DNA from: Tenacibaculum discolor
Lineage (GTDB): Bacteria > Bacteroidota > Bacteroidia > Flavobacteriales > Flavobacteriaceae
Direction: 5' to 3'
DNA: 64,000 nt
NCBI RefSeq assembly: GCF_003664185.1
Contig: NZ_RCCS01000005.1
Location: forward strand, 186,001-250,000
Part shown: one piece after another, positions 23,584-32,150 of the stretch
Layout: every line of letters begins with the position of its first letter
Position numbering within the stretch: position 1 is the first letter of the stretch
Notes under the pieces: generated by a model
Databases searched by the model: none
What the model was told of the DNA's origin: nothing
What the model saw: the letters and a program-made list of their open reading frames with translations, nothing else
Position numbers and translations under genes: made by a program

Positions 23584-24762
23584 TTATTTAAATGCGTTTA
23601 ATCCTGTGATATCTAATCCTGTGATTAATAAATGAACGTCGTGTGTCCCTTCATAGGTTATTACACTTTCTAAATTCATTGCATGTCTCATAATTGAGTA
23701 CTCTCCAGAAATTCCCATTGCTCCTAACACTTGTCTTGCTTCTCGAGCTATTTTTAATGCCATATCAACATTATTTCGCTTCGCCATAGATATTTGAGCA
23801 GATGTAGCACGACCTTCATTTTTTAATACTCCCAATCGCCATGTTAATAGCTGTGCTTTTGTAATTTCTGTAATCATTTCAGCTAGTTTTTTTTGTTGTA
23901 ACTGAAATTGACCTATTGGTTTTCCAAATTGTGTACGTTCTTTCGCATAACGTAACGCCGTATCATAACAATCCATCGCAGCACCAATAGCTCCCCAAGC
24001 AATACCATAACGCGCAGAGTCAAGACACAACAAAGGTGCTCCTAATCCTGATTTATTTGGCAATAAGTTTTCTTTTGGAACTTTAACATTGTCAAAAATT
24101 AACTCACCTGTAATTGATGCTCTTAACGACCATTTGTTATGAGTTTCTGGTGTAGAAAAACCTTCCATACCACGTTCTACTATCAAACCATGAATGCGTC
24201 CTTCTTCGTTTTTTGCCCATACAACTGCTACGTTACAAATTGGCGCATTTGAAATCCACATTTTTGCTCCATTCAATAAATAATGATCTCCCATGTCTTT
24301 AAACTTGGTTTCCATTCCTCCAGGGTTACTACCATGATTTGGTTCAGTTAACCCAAAACTTCCCATCCATTCACCAGAAGCTAGTTTTGGTAAGTATTTT
24401 TGTCTTTGTGCTTCGGTTCCGTAGTTATAAATAGGTCCCATAACAAGAGAAGACTGTACTGAAGCAGTAGATCGAATTCCACTATCACCCCTTTCTAACT
24501 CTTGCATAATTAACCCGTAAGAAATTTGATCTAACCCTGCACCTCCATACTTTTCAGGAATATAAGATCCGAAAGCTCCCACTTCTGCCAATCCGTTAAT
24601 TAATTCCTTCGGAAATTCTGCACGTTGTGCATACTCTTCAATAATTGGAGATAGGTTTTTCTTAACCCATTCGCGAGCTGTGTTCCGAACAAGTTTATGT
24701 TCATCGGTTAATAAATCGTCTACTTGATAATAATCTGGGGCTTGAAATAAATCAGACTTCAT
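23584..24762 (-). CDS. Acyl-CoA dehydrogenase, probably glutaryl-CoA dehydrogenase
   Basis: The 392-residue flavoprotein has the acyl-CoA dehydrogenase signatures FGLTEPNHGSNPGGMETKF and the C-terminal RQVLGAMGISGEYSIMRHAMNLESVITYEGTHDVHLLITG, with the catalytic Glu in YEGT. The EPNHGS and YEGTHDVH variants, and the N-terminal LLTDEHKLVRNTAREW, are those of glutaryl-CoA dehydrogenase, which converts glutaryl-CoA to crotonyl-CoA in lysine and tryptophan breakdown; substrate is inferred from these variants. No electron-transfer flavoprotein genes are nearby. It is a single gene, divergent from rnpA. Confidence 0.92.
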   Translation of the reverse strand: MKSDLFQAPDYYQVDDLLTDEHKLVRNTAREWVKKNLSPIIEEYAQRAEFPKELINGLAEVGAFGSYIPEKYGGAGLDQISYGLIMQELERGDSGIRSTASVQSSLVMGPIYNYGTEAQRQKYLPKLASGEWMGSFGLTEPNHGSNPGGMETKFKDMGDHYLLNGAKMWISNAPICNVAVVWAKNEEGRIHGLIVERGMEGFSTPETHNKWSLRASITGELIFDNVKVPKENLLPNKSGLGAPLLCLDSARYGIAWGAIGAAMDCYDTALRYAKERTQFGKPIGQFQLQQKKLAEMITEITKAQLLTWRLGVLKNEGRATSAQISMAKRNNVDMALKIAREARQVLGAMGISGEYSIMRHAMNLESVITYEGTHDVHLLITGLDITGLNAFK

Positions 24763-24908
24763 AAATATGTTTTAAAATTAATTTTACTAATTGTATAAGA
24801 GAAGTGTAAAATTAATTGCGGTTTGATTTTATGTGGTTTCTTAAAAGAATTGTTTCAAAAATACTTAAAAAAATGGTTATTAGTGCAGGTTTGCGTATGT
24901 TTGTACTA

Positions 24909-25292
24909 ATGAGATTTACTTTAGGAAAAGAGGAGCGTTTAAAAAGCAAAAAGCTCATAGGAAGATTATATGAGGAGGGAAAGGTGATAAAAGTTTTTCC
25001 ACTAAGAATGGTATATATACAAACCGAACACACCTCTAAGTTCCCTGCACAAGTTGGAGTTTCTGTACCTAAACGTAACTTTAAAAAAGCCGTGGATAGA
25101 AACCGTATAAAACGGTTACTTCGCGAAACATACCGTAAAGAAAAGCATACTATTTATGAGACTGTAGATAAACCGTATGTGTTTATGATTTCTTATCTTG
25201 CAAGAGATGAATGGAAATATGCCGATTTAGAGCATAAAATGAAGAAATTATTAACACAGTTTATTACAGAAGTTACTCAAGATGAAAAATAG
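24909..25292 (+). CDS. rnpA: Ribonuclease P protein component
   Basis: RnpA is the protein subunit that helps the RNase P RNA trim tRNA 5' ends. The start FTLGKEERLKSKKLIGRLYEEG and the signature KKAVDRNRIKRLLRETYR (RNR motif, basic helix) are typical. I chose ATG 24909 (127 residues), because the homologous N-terminus starts at MRFTLGKEE. The frame is open back to 24816, but those 31 residues are not part of the family. Its end overlaps the S41 peptidase start by 11 bp, a linkage conserved in flavobacteria. rpmH is not next to it. Confidence 0.93.
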   Translation: MRFTLGKEERLKSKKLIGRLYEEGKVIKVFPLRMVYIQTEHTSKFPAQVGVSVPKRNFKKAVDRNRIKRLLRETYRKEKHTIYETVDKPYVFMISYLARDEWKYADLEHKMKKLLTQFITEVTQDEK

Positions 25293-26907
25293 AAAATTCC
25301 TTTTTTTTGGTTCACTCATTGTAATCTCTCTTTTCTTTTCTTTTCAATCTCGTTTTTTTGAGATTGCTAAACAAATTGAAATTTACAACAACCTTTTTAA
25401 AGAGTTAAACATTAATTATATTGATGAAATTAACCCAGGAGATTTAACTGACAAAGCGATAAAAAACACGCTTAAAAATTTAGATCCTTATACCAATTTT
25501 TATAACGAACAAGATGTTGAAGATGCGCGTATTCGTCGTGAAGGTGAATATGGAGGTATTGGTATCTCTACATTTTATACTAAAAAAGGAATTGTAGTTT
25601 CTGAAGTTTACAAAGGTTTTTCGGCAGATAAAGCTGGCTTAAAAGCAGGTGATATTATTACCAATGTAAACGGACAAGAATTAGCTACCTTAGAAAGAAG
25701 TCAGTTTTCTCAAATGCTAAAAGGAGTACCAGGAAAAGAGCTTTCTTTAAAGGTAGAAAGGAATAACCTTACAAAAAATGTTTCTGTAAAACTTGATAAA
25801 GTTATTTTAGACCCTGTTCCTTTTTATGATATGATTGATAACGAAACAGGATATATTGTTTTAACACGATTTATCAGTCAAAAAGCTACCGAAAGTGTTG
25901 TAAACGCATTTGGTGACCTAAAAAAAAGAGGAATGAAAAAATTAGTGTTTGACTTAAGATATAACCCTGGAGGCTCTTTATTTGATGCAATAAACATTAC
26001 TAATTTATTTATTCCCAAAGGCTTGAAAGTTGTAGATACTCGTGGAAAAACTCAAAAAAACAGTAGAACTTATAAAACAAATAGAGAACCTTTAGATGCT
26101 GAAATTCCTATTGTAGTATTAATAAATGGTCGATCGGCTTCTGCTTCAGAAATTGTTTCTGGTGCTTTACAAGACTATGACAGAGCTGTAATTATGGGTG
26201 AGCGTTCTTTTGGAAAAGGACTGGTGCAACGTTACTTTGATTTGAGTTACGGAACACAAATGAAAATCACAATTTCTAAATATTACACTCCTAGCGGGCG
26301 CTGTATTCAGGAATTAGATTATGCTAATAGAGATTCAAAAACAGGAAAAGTACCTAAGTTTTCGGATACTACTCTTAATGAGTTTACAACTCAAAATGGA
26401 CGAAAAGTATACGATGGAGGTGGTGTAACTCCTGATGTAGAAAGTGAATTTTCTAAAAAAACAAAAGAAACAGATGAATTACTAAAATCAAAAGCTATTT
26501 TTAATTTTGTAACTGATTTCACACATCAAAACCCTAATTTATCTGCTGAAAACTATACTTTCTCTTCTACAAACTTTAATCAATTTAAAGAATATTTACT
26601 TCGTAAAGACACCGCTTTTGTATCTAAAGAAGAAAAACTTTTCCAAGAAGCATATGAATCAGTAGAAAACAATAATAAAATTACTTCAGAATATAACACG
26701 ATTATCCAACAATTAAAAGCCACTAAAGTTGCTAAAGTTTTAGTAAATGAAGATATTTTATCAAGAGAAATTGAAAATGAAATTGTTGAACGTTATGCAT
26801 ATAAAGAAGGAATGTATAAGCATTTATTTAAAAATGATATTACTATAAAAAATGCCGTTAACTTGCTAAATAGCCCTAAAAAATATAGCAGTATTTTAAA
26901 AAAATAG
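25282..26907 (+). CDS. S41-family carboxy-terminal processing peptidase (CtpA/Tsp type)
   Basis: A signal-anchor (FLFFGSLIVISLFFSFQS) puts the 541-residue protease in the periplasm. A PDZ domain (GEYGGIGISTFYTKKGIVVSEVYKGFSADKAGLKAGDIITNVNG) binds substrate C-termini. The catalytic S41 core has LRYNPGG, then the Ser in NGRSASASEIVSGALQD and the catalytic Lys in GERSFGKGLVQRYF. Such proteases trim or degrade exported proteins with exposed C-termini. A long C-terminal helical extension (after residue 420) is usual in Bacteroidota. It overlaps rnpA by 11 bp, so the two are translationally coupled. Confidence 0.95.
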   Translation: MKNRKFLFFGSLIVISLFFSFQSRFFEIAKQIEIYNNLFKELNINYIDEINPGDLTDKAIKNTLKNLDPYTNFYNEQDVEDARIRREGEYGGIGISTFYTKKGIVVSEVYKGFSADKAGLKAGDIITNVNGQELATLERSQFSQMLKGVPGKELSLKVERNNLTKNVSVKLDKVILDPVPFYDMIDNETGYIVLTRFISQKATESVVNAFGDLKKRGMKKLVFDLRYNPGGSLFDAINITNLFIPKGLKVVDTRGKTQKNSRTYKTNREPLDAEIPIVVLINGRSASASEIVSGALQDYDRAVIMGERSFGKGLVQRYFDLSYGTQMKITISKYYTPSGRCIQELDYANRDSKTGKVPKFSDTTLNEFTTQNGRKVYDGGGVTPDVESEFSKKTKETDELLKSKAIFNFVTDFTHQNPNLSAENYTFSSTNFNQFKEYLLRKDTAFVSKEEKLFQEAYESVENNNKITSEYNTIIQQLKATKVAKVLVNEDILSREIENEIVERYAYKEGMYKHLFKNDITIKNAVNLLNSPKKYSSILKK

Positions 26908-26925
26908 CTTCTTTAACATAATTTG

Positions 26926-26933
26926 TATATTTG
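26926..26933 (+). promoter_or_regulatory. -7 element of the nucleosidase-like gene
   Basis: TATATTTG matches TAnnTTTG, only 14 bp before the ATG at 26948, predicting a very short leader. Confidence 0.55.
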
Positions 26934-26947
26934 TACTTTAAAAACAT

Positions 26948-28627
26948 ATGTCAAAACCTATCCTAAAAGAACGTACAAGAGCCCAAGAATCTACAAATGC
27001 TATTGAGCGTTTATACATTTCAATGCGACACTTATTTAGTCGCGGTTTTTACAAGCCAATGGGTGTTTCTGGTGAAACGTTACGTAAATCACTTTTATCT
27101 TTACGTCCAGAAATTTATGGTTCAATTGCAGAAAATAAAACTGAATTAAACGGACTGGTATACGTTATTGAACGTTTACCTGAAGGAATTGAAGAATGTC
27201 AGTTTATTTATTTAACTGCTGATGAAGGGTATCGTAACTCTAAGTTCAAGGCAATTATTCCTCCTAAAAGAAGAAGAAACTGCTATCGTATTGACAAGAA
27301 CCAAATGAATATTGAAATTACCAGAGGACGATCTGAAATTTACGATATTCTTACACACTTGACATTTTTATTTATTGAATCTCATAAAATTAAAGACCGT
27401 GTAGTTTTTAATAATGGTGAAAGTTTTATTCGTGAATGGTTACAACTGGAAGATATTGTAATACATAATAAAACACTTACCGATGAGGAAAAAGATGTAA
27501 TTGTTGTACATCTTGGTAATATTTTAGGAAGAACTTACGATGAAGTATATGATGCATACAACACGTTTGCAACAGAAGAGAATCCAAATAGATTTTTCCA
27601 TCTAATTTATTGGTTAGGTAAGCTTGCTATTAATGAAGCCTTATACGACCAAAAACGCTCTATTAAATTCAGTTCTGTTTTAATTGAAGAAATTGGACAC
27701 CATTATTATGGAGAAATATGGGCTAACAACATTAAAAAAGTGTTGTTAGACAACGGACTAATAGAACGTCCTATTCATATAATTAGTGCAAATATGCACA
27801 GTGTAATGAATAGTATCTATGCCCAAAATTCTTTACCAAAAGAAGCTAAAAAACATAAAGATTTTCAACTTTTTGAAGTATTGAGTAATACCAACAGTAG
27901 TGCTTTACAGTCTGCCGTTAAAAATTATGCTTCAGAAAACGGGTTAATTTATATTAAAGACACTTCAGGAACCAACATCAATGTTCAGGTAATTGATACA
28001 GGAAAAATTGATTTTGAAACGAATTCTTTTAACAAAGTTAATTCTGTTGGAGAAGATCCTGTAATTATTGTAATGGATTATGCATTTGGTGAACAGGCTT
28101 TTGAAACTATGGACGAACTTTTAAAGCCATACAAAACAAAAGGAGATAAAATTCATCTAGATGTTCAGTCTGTTTCAATTATGGGTAAAGCTGGTATTTT
28201 AGAAGGTGGTAAAGGAGATATTATGATTCCTTCTTCGCATATTTTTGAAGGTACTGCTGATAACTATCCATTTAAAAACGAATTATCAAAAGAAGATTTA
28301 GAAGGTTTTGGTGTTCAAGTTTTTGATGGAGCTATGATTACTGTATTAGGAACATCATTACAAAATAAAGATTTATTACGATTCTTTCATGATTCTACTT
28401 GGGATGTAATCGGACTAGAAATGGAAGGAGCGCATTATCAAAAAGCGATTCAATCTGCCTCAAAAATTAGAGGTAATATTTCAGAAAATGTGAAAGTACG
28501 CTACGCTTACTATGCTTCTGATAATCCTCTAGAAACTGGTGCTACACTTGCTTCTGGCGGACTTGGAATGAGCGGAGTAACACCAACTTATGCTATTACA
28601 CAAAAAATACTTGAGCAAATATTTTAG
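26948..28627 (+). CDS. Conserved flavobacterial protein (DUF6909-type) with nucleoside-phosphorylase-like C-terminus
   Basis: This 559-residue cytoplasmic protein is of a Bacteroidota-specific type that I recall as DUF6909; no function is established. The N-terminal 280 residues are helical (NAIERLYISMRHLFSRGFYKPMGVSGETLRKSLLSLRPEIYGS ... EIYDILTHLTFLFIESHKI). The C-terminal 250 residues resemble the nucleoside phosphorylase/AMP nucleosidase fold: IIVMDYAFGEQAF, GKAGILEGGKGDIMIPSSHIFEG, FDGAMITVLGTSL and WDVIGLEMEGAHYQKAI. The last resembles the DMEGA-type purine/ribose-binding motif. It may therefore be a nucleosidase. It stands alone between an upstream -7 element and a terminator. Confidence 0.8.
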   Translation: MSKPILKERTRAQESTNAIERLYISMRHLFSRGFYKPMGVSGETLRKSLLSLRPEIYGSIAENKTELNGLVYVIERLPEGIEECQFIYLTADEGYRNSKFKAIIPPKRRRNCYRIDKNQMNIEITRGRSEIYDILTHLTFLFIESHKIKDRVVFNNGESFIREWLQLEDIVIHNKTLTDEEKDVIVVHLGNILGRTYDEVYDAYNTFATEENPNRFFHLIYWLGKLAINEALYDQKRSIKFSSVLIEEIGHHYYGEIWANNIKKVLLDNGLIERPIHIISANMHSVMNSIYAQNSLPKEAKKHKDFQLFEVLSNTNSSALQSAVKNYASENGLIYIKDTSGTNINVQVIDTGKIDFETNSFNKVNSVGEDPVIIVMDYAFGEQAFETMDELLKPYKTKGDKIHLDVQSVSIMGKAGILEGGKGDIMIPSSHIFEGTADNYPFKNELSKEDLEGFGVQVFDGAMITVLGTSLQNKDLLRFFHDSTWDVIGLEMEGAHYQKAIQSASKIRGNISENVKVRYAYYASDNPLETGATLASGGLGMSGVTPTYAITQKILEQIF

Positions 28628-28650
28628 TTACAAAGCGACAATGAAATAAT

Positions 28651-28689
28651 AAAAAAAAGGCTCCTTTTGTTCAAAAAGAGGCCTTTTTT
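28651..28689 (+). terminator. Terminator after the nucleosidase-like gene
   Basis: AAAAAAGGC pairs with GCCTTTTTT, with an inner CTTTT/AAAAAG pairing, followed by a T-rich tail. Confidence 0.8.
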
Positions 28690-28742
28690 GTTTTTTCTAC
28701 AATTTTAAAGACAGGTTTTGCTCATAGCCTTTTTTCTTATTT

Positions 28743-28750
28743 TATATTTG
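28743..28750 (+). promoter_or_regulatory. purD -7 element
   Basis: TATATTTG matches TAnnTTTG, 26 bp before the purD ATG. A TTTG at 28716-28719 (23 bp upstream) may be the -33 element. Confidence 0.6.
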
Positions 28751-28776
28751 CACTCACAATACAACAACACACAACA

Positions 28777-30051
28777 ATGAATATTCTAATTTTAGGATCG
28801 GGCGGTAGAGAACACGCCTTTGCTAAAAAACTTTCAGAAAGTACTAAAATCAGCAACCTTTATGTTGCTCCAGGTAACGCAGGAACTGATGCTATTGCTA
28901 CGAATTTAGCTATCAATCCAACTGATTTTGCACAGGTAAAAGAAACTGTTTTACAACACGATATTAATATGGTAGTTGTAGGCCCTGAAGCTCCTTTAGT
29001 AGAAGGGGTTCACGACTTTTTCTTAGCAGATGAAGAGTTAAAAAACATCCCTGTAATTGGACCTAAAAAAGACGGTGCTTTATTAGAAGGAAGTAAAGAT
29101 TTTTCGAAGCAGTTTATGGAAAAACATAATATTCCAACAGCTCGCTACCAATCTTTTACTACTGATACTTTAGCTGAAGGAAAAAAATTCTTAGAAACAT
29201 TAGATGCTCCGTATGTATTGAAAGCTGACGGATTAGCTGCTGGAAAGGGAGTTTTAATTTTAAATGACTTAGAGGAGGCAAAAGCTGAGTTAGAAGAAAT
29301 GCTTTCTAATCAAAAGTTTGGAAGTGCTTCATCAACTGTAGTTATTGAAGAATTTTTAAAAGGAATAGAATTATCTGTTTTCGTATTAACAGATGGAAAG
29401 AATTATAAAATTTTACCTTCTGCTAAAGATTACAAACGTATTGGAGAAGGTGATACAGGACTAAATACAGGCGGTATGGGAGCTATTTCTCCTGTTCCTT
29501 TTGCAACGGATGATTTTTTAACGAAAGTGGAAGAATTGGTCGTTAAACCAACAATAGACGGTTTACAAAAAGATGGAATAGATTATAGAGGGTTTATTTT
29601 TATCGGATTGATGAACGATAACGGAAATCCATCTGTAGTTGAGTATAATGTTCGTATGGGAGATCCTGAAACTGAAGTGGTGTTACCACGTATTCAATCA
29701 GACTTACTAGATTTATTTGAAGGTGTTGCTACGCAAACCTTAGGAGATAAATCATACGAAGTTACCCCACAAACAGCAACGACTGTGATGTTAGTTTCGG
29801 GTGGATACCCTGAAGCTTATGAAAAAGGAAAAGAAATTACAGGTTTTAATACTGTAGATGATTCTATCGTTTTTCATGCAGGAACCACTTTAAAAGACGG
29901 TAAAGTTGTTACGAGCGGTGGGCGTGTTATGGCAATTACTTCTTTTGGAGACTCTATGGATGAAGCCTTAGAAAAATCGTATAAAAGCATCGACAAAATA
30001 TCTTTTGATAAAATGAATTATCGAAAAGATATCGGATTCGATTTAAAATAA
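28777..30051 (+). CDS. purD: Phosphoribosylamine-glycine ligase
   Basis: PurD joins glycine to phosphoribosylamine with ATP, the second step of purine synthesis. The 424 residues show the start MNILILGSGGREHAFAKKL, VGPEAPLVEG, the ATP-grasp core (GSKDFSKQFMEKHNIPTARY, YVLKADGLAAGKGV, VVIEEFLKGIELSVFVLTDG), GEGDTGLNTGGMGAISP and the signature YNVRMGDPETEVVLPRI. It stands alone, not in a pur operon, with its own promoter and a bidirectional terminator shared with the histidine kinase. Confidence 0.98.
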   Translation: MNILILGSGGREHAFAKKLSESTKISNLYVAPGNAGTDAIATNLAINPTDFAQVKETVLQHDINMVVVGPEAPLVEGVHDFFLADEELKNIPVIGPKKDGALLEGSKDFSKQFMEKHNIPTARYQSFTTDTLAEGKKFLETLDAPYVLKADGLAAGKGVLILNDLEEAKAELEEMLSNQKFGSASSTVVIEEFLKGIELSVFVLTDGKNYKILPSAKDYKRIGEGDTGLNTGGMGAISPVPFATDDFLTKVEELVVKPTIDGLQKDGIDYRGFIFIGLMNDNGNPSVVEYNVRMGDPETEVVLPRIQSDLLDLFEGVATQTLGDKSYEVTPQTATTVMLVSGGYPEAYEKGKEITGFNTVDDSIVFHAGTTLKDGKVVTSGGRVMAITSFGDSMDEALEKSYKSIDKISFDKMNYRKDIGFDLK

Positions 30052-30055
30052 TAAT

Positions 30056-30087
30056 AAAAAAAGGAGTTGGTAACCAACTCCTTTTTT
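30056..30087. terminator. Bidirectional terminator between purD and the histidine kinase
   Basis: AAGGAGTTGG pairs perfectly with CCAACTCCTT around TAA, flanked by A and T runs on either side. Confidence 0.9.
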
Positions 30088-31133
30088 TATTTCATTGCCT
30101 TTTCTAGTGTAAAAGAGAACTCAGAACCTTCTCCGTGTACACTCTTTAAAAGAATAGTTTCGTTATGCGCTTCAATAATGTGTTTTACAATAGAAAGCCC
30201 TAAACCTGAACCTCCTTGTTCACGTGAACGACTTTGATCTACACGATAAAAACGTTCAAATAAACGTGATATGTGTTCTTGTTTTATTCCTTCACCGTTA
30301 TCATTTATTTTAATAATAAGTTTATTCTGATTATACGGTTCAACACTCACTGTGGTGATACCTCCTACTTTACCGTACTTAATAGAATTTACAATAAGAT
30401 TTATAAGTACTTGTTCAATCCTTTCTACATCTCCTTTTACCAAATGAGGAAAATCATATACACGATCAAAGCGTAGCGTAATATTTCTTTTTTTAGCTTT
30501 CATTTCAAACAAATCGAACACATTTTGAATCAGTTCAATAATATTGAACGTTTGCATGTTCATTTTCATTCCCTCAGTTTCTAACTTAGCAATCATATCT
30601 AAGTCTTTTACAATTGAGGTTAACCTCTCTACACCTTTGTTTGCTCTTTCTAAATATTTTTCAAGGATTTCTTTGTCTTCAGCAGCTCCTTCAATTAATG
30701 TTAAAATATATCCTTGTACTGTAAAAAGTGGTGTTTTAAGCTCATGAGCCACATTTCCTAAGAAGTCTCGACGAAATGAATCGCGTTGTGTTAAATTCGC
30801 TATCTCTTCGCTCTTTCCTTCAACGTATTCTTGTACACTTTTTGTTAAAGCCTCTACATCTGTTGTTACTTTTTTTCGCTTTAAATCGTTAACATCTAAA
30901 ATAGAAATATCTTCATACATCTTTTTTACTCGTTGATAAATAAAGTGTTCAGCTCTGTATTGAATTACAAAAAAAGAGACAATAAACATTGCTACTCCAA
31001 AAATAACAATGGTTACAACACCTAGGCTATTTAATAAAAGTAAATACGATAATACTGCTATAACTATAGATAATAGTGTTGAGTATAATGCCGACCACAG
31101 TGCGTAATTATAGGTTTTTTTTATTTTTTTCAT
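30087..31133 (-). CDS. PhoR-like sensor histidine kinase
   Basis: The 348-residue kinase has two N-terminal membrane helices (ALWSALYSTLLSIVIAVLSYLLLL and VVTIVIFGVAMFIVSFFVI) with almost no periplasmic loop, so it has no extracytoplasmic sensor domain. A linker leads to HisKA with the phospho-acceptor His in FLGNVAHELKTPLFTVQGY, and HATPase with INLIVNSIKYG, KINDNGEGI and GSGLGLSIV. This architecture is like PhoR/YycG-type kinases lacking a sensory loop. Its partner regulator lies upstream on the same strand, separated by 145 bp and a terminator. Confidence 0.93.
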   Translation of the reverse strand: MKKIKKTYNYALWSALYSTLLSIVIAVLSYLLLLNSLGVVTIVIFGVAMFIVSFFVIQYRAEHFIYQRVKKMYEDISILDVNDLKRKKVTTDVEALTKSVQEYVEGKSEEIANLTQRDSFRRDFLGNVAHELKTPLFTVQGYILTLIEGAAEDKEILEKYLERANKGVERLTSIVKDLDMIAKLETEGMKMNMQTFNIIELIQNVFDLFEMKAKKRNITLRFDRVYDFPHLVKGDVERIEQVLINLIVNSIKYGKVGGITTVSVEPYNQNKLIIKINDNGEGIKQEHISRLFERFYRVDQSRSREQGGSGLGLSIVKHIIEAHNETILLKSVHGEGSEFSFTLEKAMK

Positions 31134-31223
31134 CTGTTTTTTCTATTATTCTTTTAAATGTCAGATGTAATTCGCCATTAATTATCTTGTGAAGTATCAA
31201 GAATTATTATAGCTCATTTCATG

Positions 31224-31253
31224 ATAAAAAAATAGATTGCTAGCTAGCAATCT
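31224..31253 (-). terminator. Terminator between response regulator and kinase genes
   Basis: AGATTGCTAGCTAGCAATCT (31234-31253) is a perfect 20-bp palindrome. On the minus strand it is followed by ATTTTTTTAT, so it ends or attenuates the regulator transcript before the kinase gene. Confidence 0.8.
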
Positions 31254-31278
31254 ACTTATTAATTTTTGAGTTTAAAAA

Positions 31279-31977
31279 TTATTTGTCTGTTTCGTCTAGC
31301 ACAAACTTGTATCCAACTCCTTTTACCGTTTTAAAATAGTGATCTCCTATTTTCTCACGGAGTTTACGTATGTGTACATCTATTGTTCTTCCTCCTACAA
31401 CTACTTCATTTCCCCAAACGCTATCTAAAATAACTTCTCTTTTAAATACTTTTCCTGGCTTTGAAGTTAAAAGAGAGAATAATTCAAATTCCTTTCTTGG
31501 TAAAGATATTTTTTCTTCTCCTTTGAAAACTACATATTCGTCTCTATTGATTACAATATCTCCAATTTTTGTAGTGGTATCTGCTTTTTCCTCAGTCTTT
31601 AAACGACGTAGTAAAGATTTTACCTTACTTATTAGTACTTTTGGTTTTACTGGTTTGGTTATATAATCATCTGCTCCAGCGTCAAAACCTGCTACTTGTG
31701 AGTAGTCTTCTCCTCTAGCGGTTAAAAAAGAGATTATAACATCTTCCAAAGATTTTATATTTCTAATTTTTTCACATGCTTCGATACCATCCATTTCAGG
31801 CATCATAATATCTAGTAAGATTAAATGTGGAGTTACTTTTTTTGCTGTTTTTACAGCTTCTGCACCATTACTTGCAGTAAAAACCTGATATCCTTCTGAT
31901 TTTAAATTGTATCCTACAATTTCTAAAATATCTGGTTCATCATCAACTAGTAAAATTTTAATGTCGCTAGTGTTCAT
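31279..31977 (-). CDS. OmpR/PhoB-family response regulator
   Basis: This 232-residue regulator has a receiver domain (ILLVDDEPDILEIVGYNLKSEGY, phospho-acceptor Asp in LILLDIMMPEMDG, Lys in DDYITKPVKPKVL) and a winged-helix DNA-binding domain (LPRKEFELFSLLTSKPGKVFKREVILDSVWGNEVVVGGRTIDVHIRKLREKIGDHYFKTVKGVGYKF). This pairing with a PhoR-like kinase is a widely conserved Bacteroidota system of the PhoB or RprY type; the regulon cannot be read here. A -7 element lies 22 bp upstream on the minus strand. Confidence 0.95.
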   Translation of the reverse strand: MNTSDIKILLVDDEPDILEIVGYNLKSEGYQVFTASNGAEAVKTAKKVTPHLILLDIMMPEMDGIEACEKIRNIKSLEDVIISFLTARGEDYSQVAGFDAGADDYITKPVKPKVLISKVKSLLRRLKTEEKADTTTKIGDIVINRDEYVVFKGEEKISLPRKEFELFSLLTSKPGKVFKREVILDSVWGNEVVVGGRTIDVHIRKLREKIGDHYFKTVKGVGYKFVLDETDK

Positions 31978-31999
31978 TATTCATTTTTATTGTGTTACC

Positions 32000-32007
32000 C
32001 AAAAGTA
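32000..32007 (-). promoter_or_regulatory. -7 element of the PhoB-type regulator gene
   Basis: The minus strand reads TACTTTTG (TAnnTTTG) 22 bp before the ATG at 31977. No -33 TTTG seen. Confidence 0.5.
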
Positions 32008-32150
32008 ATCATAAAAAAGTAAACCCTTTGTGTACATGCTTAACTTAACGTTCATTTAATATTTACTAAACTTTTGCTTAAAAGAAATAAGGAAAAATCT
32101 TTTGCTTTTCTTTTTTTGCAGTTTTTGTATCTTTATACAAATTGTTTCCT

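Noticed and set aside
24816-24908. 31-residue N-terminal extension of rnpA
   Set aside because: The homologous start is MRFTLGKEE at 24909; the extension has no family counterpart.
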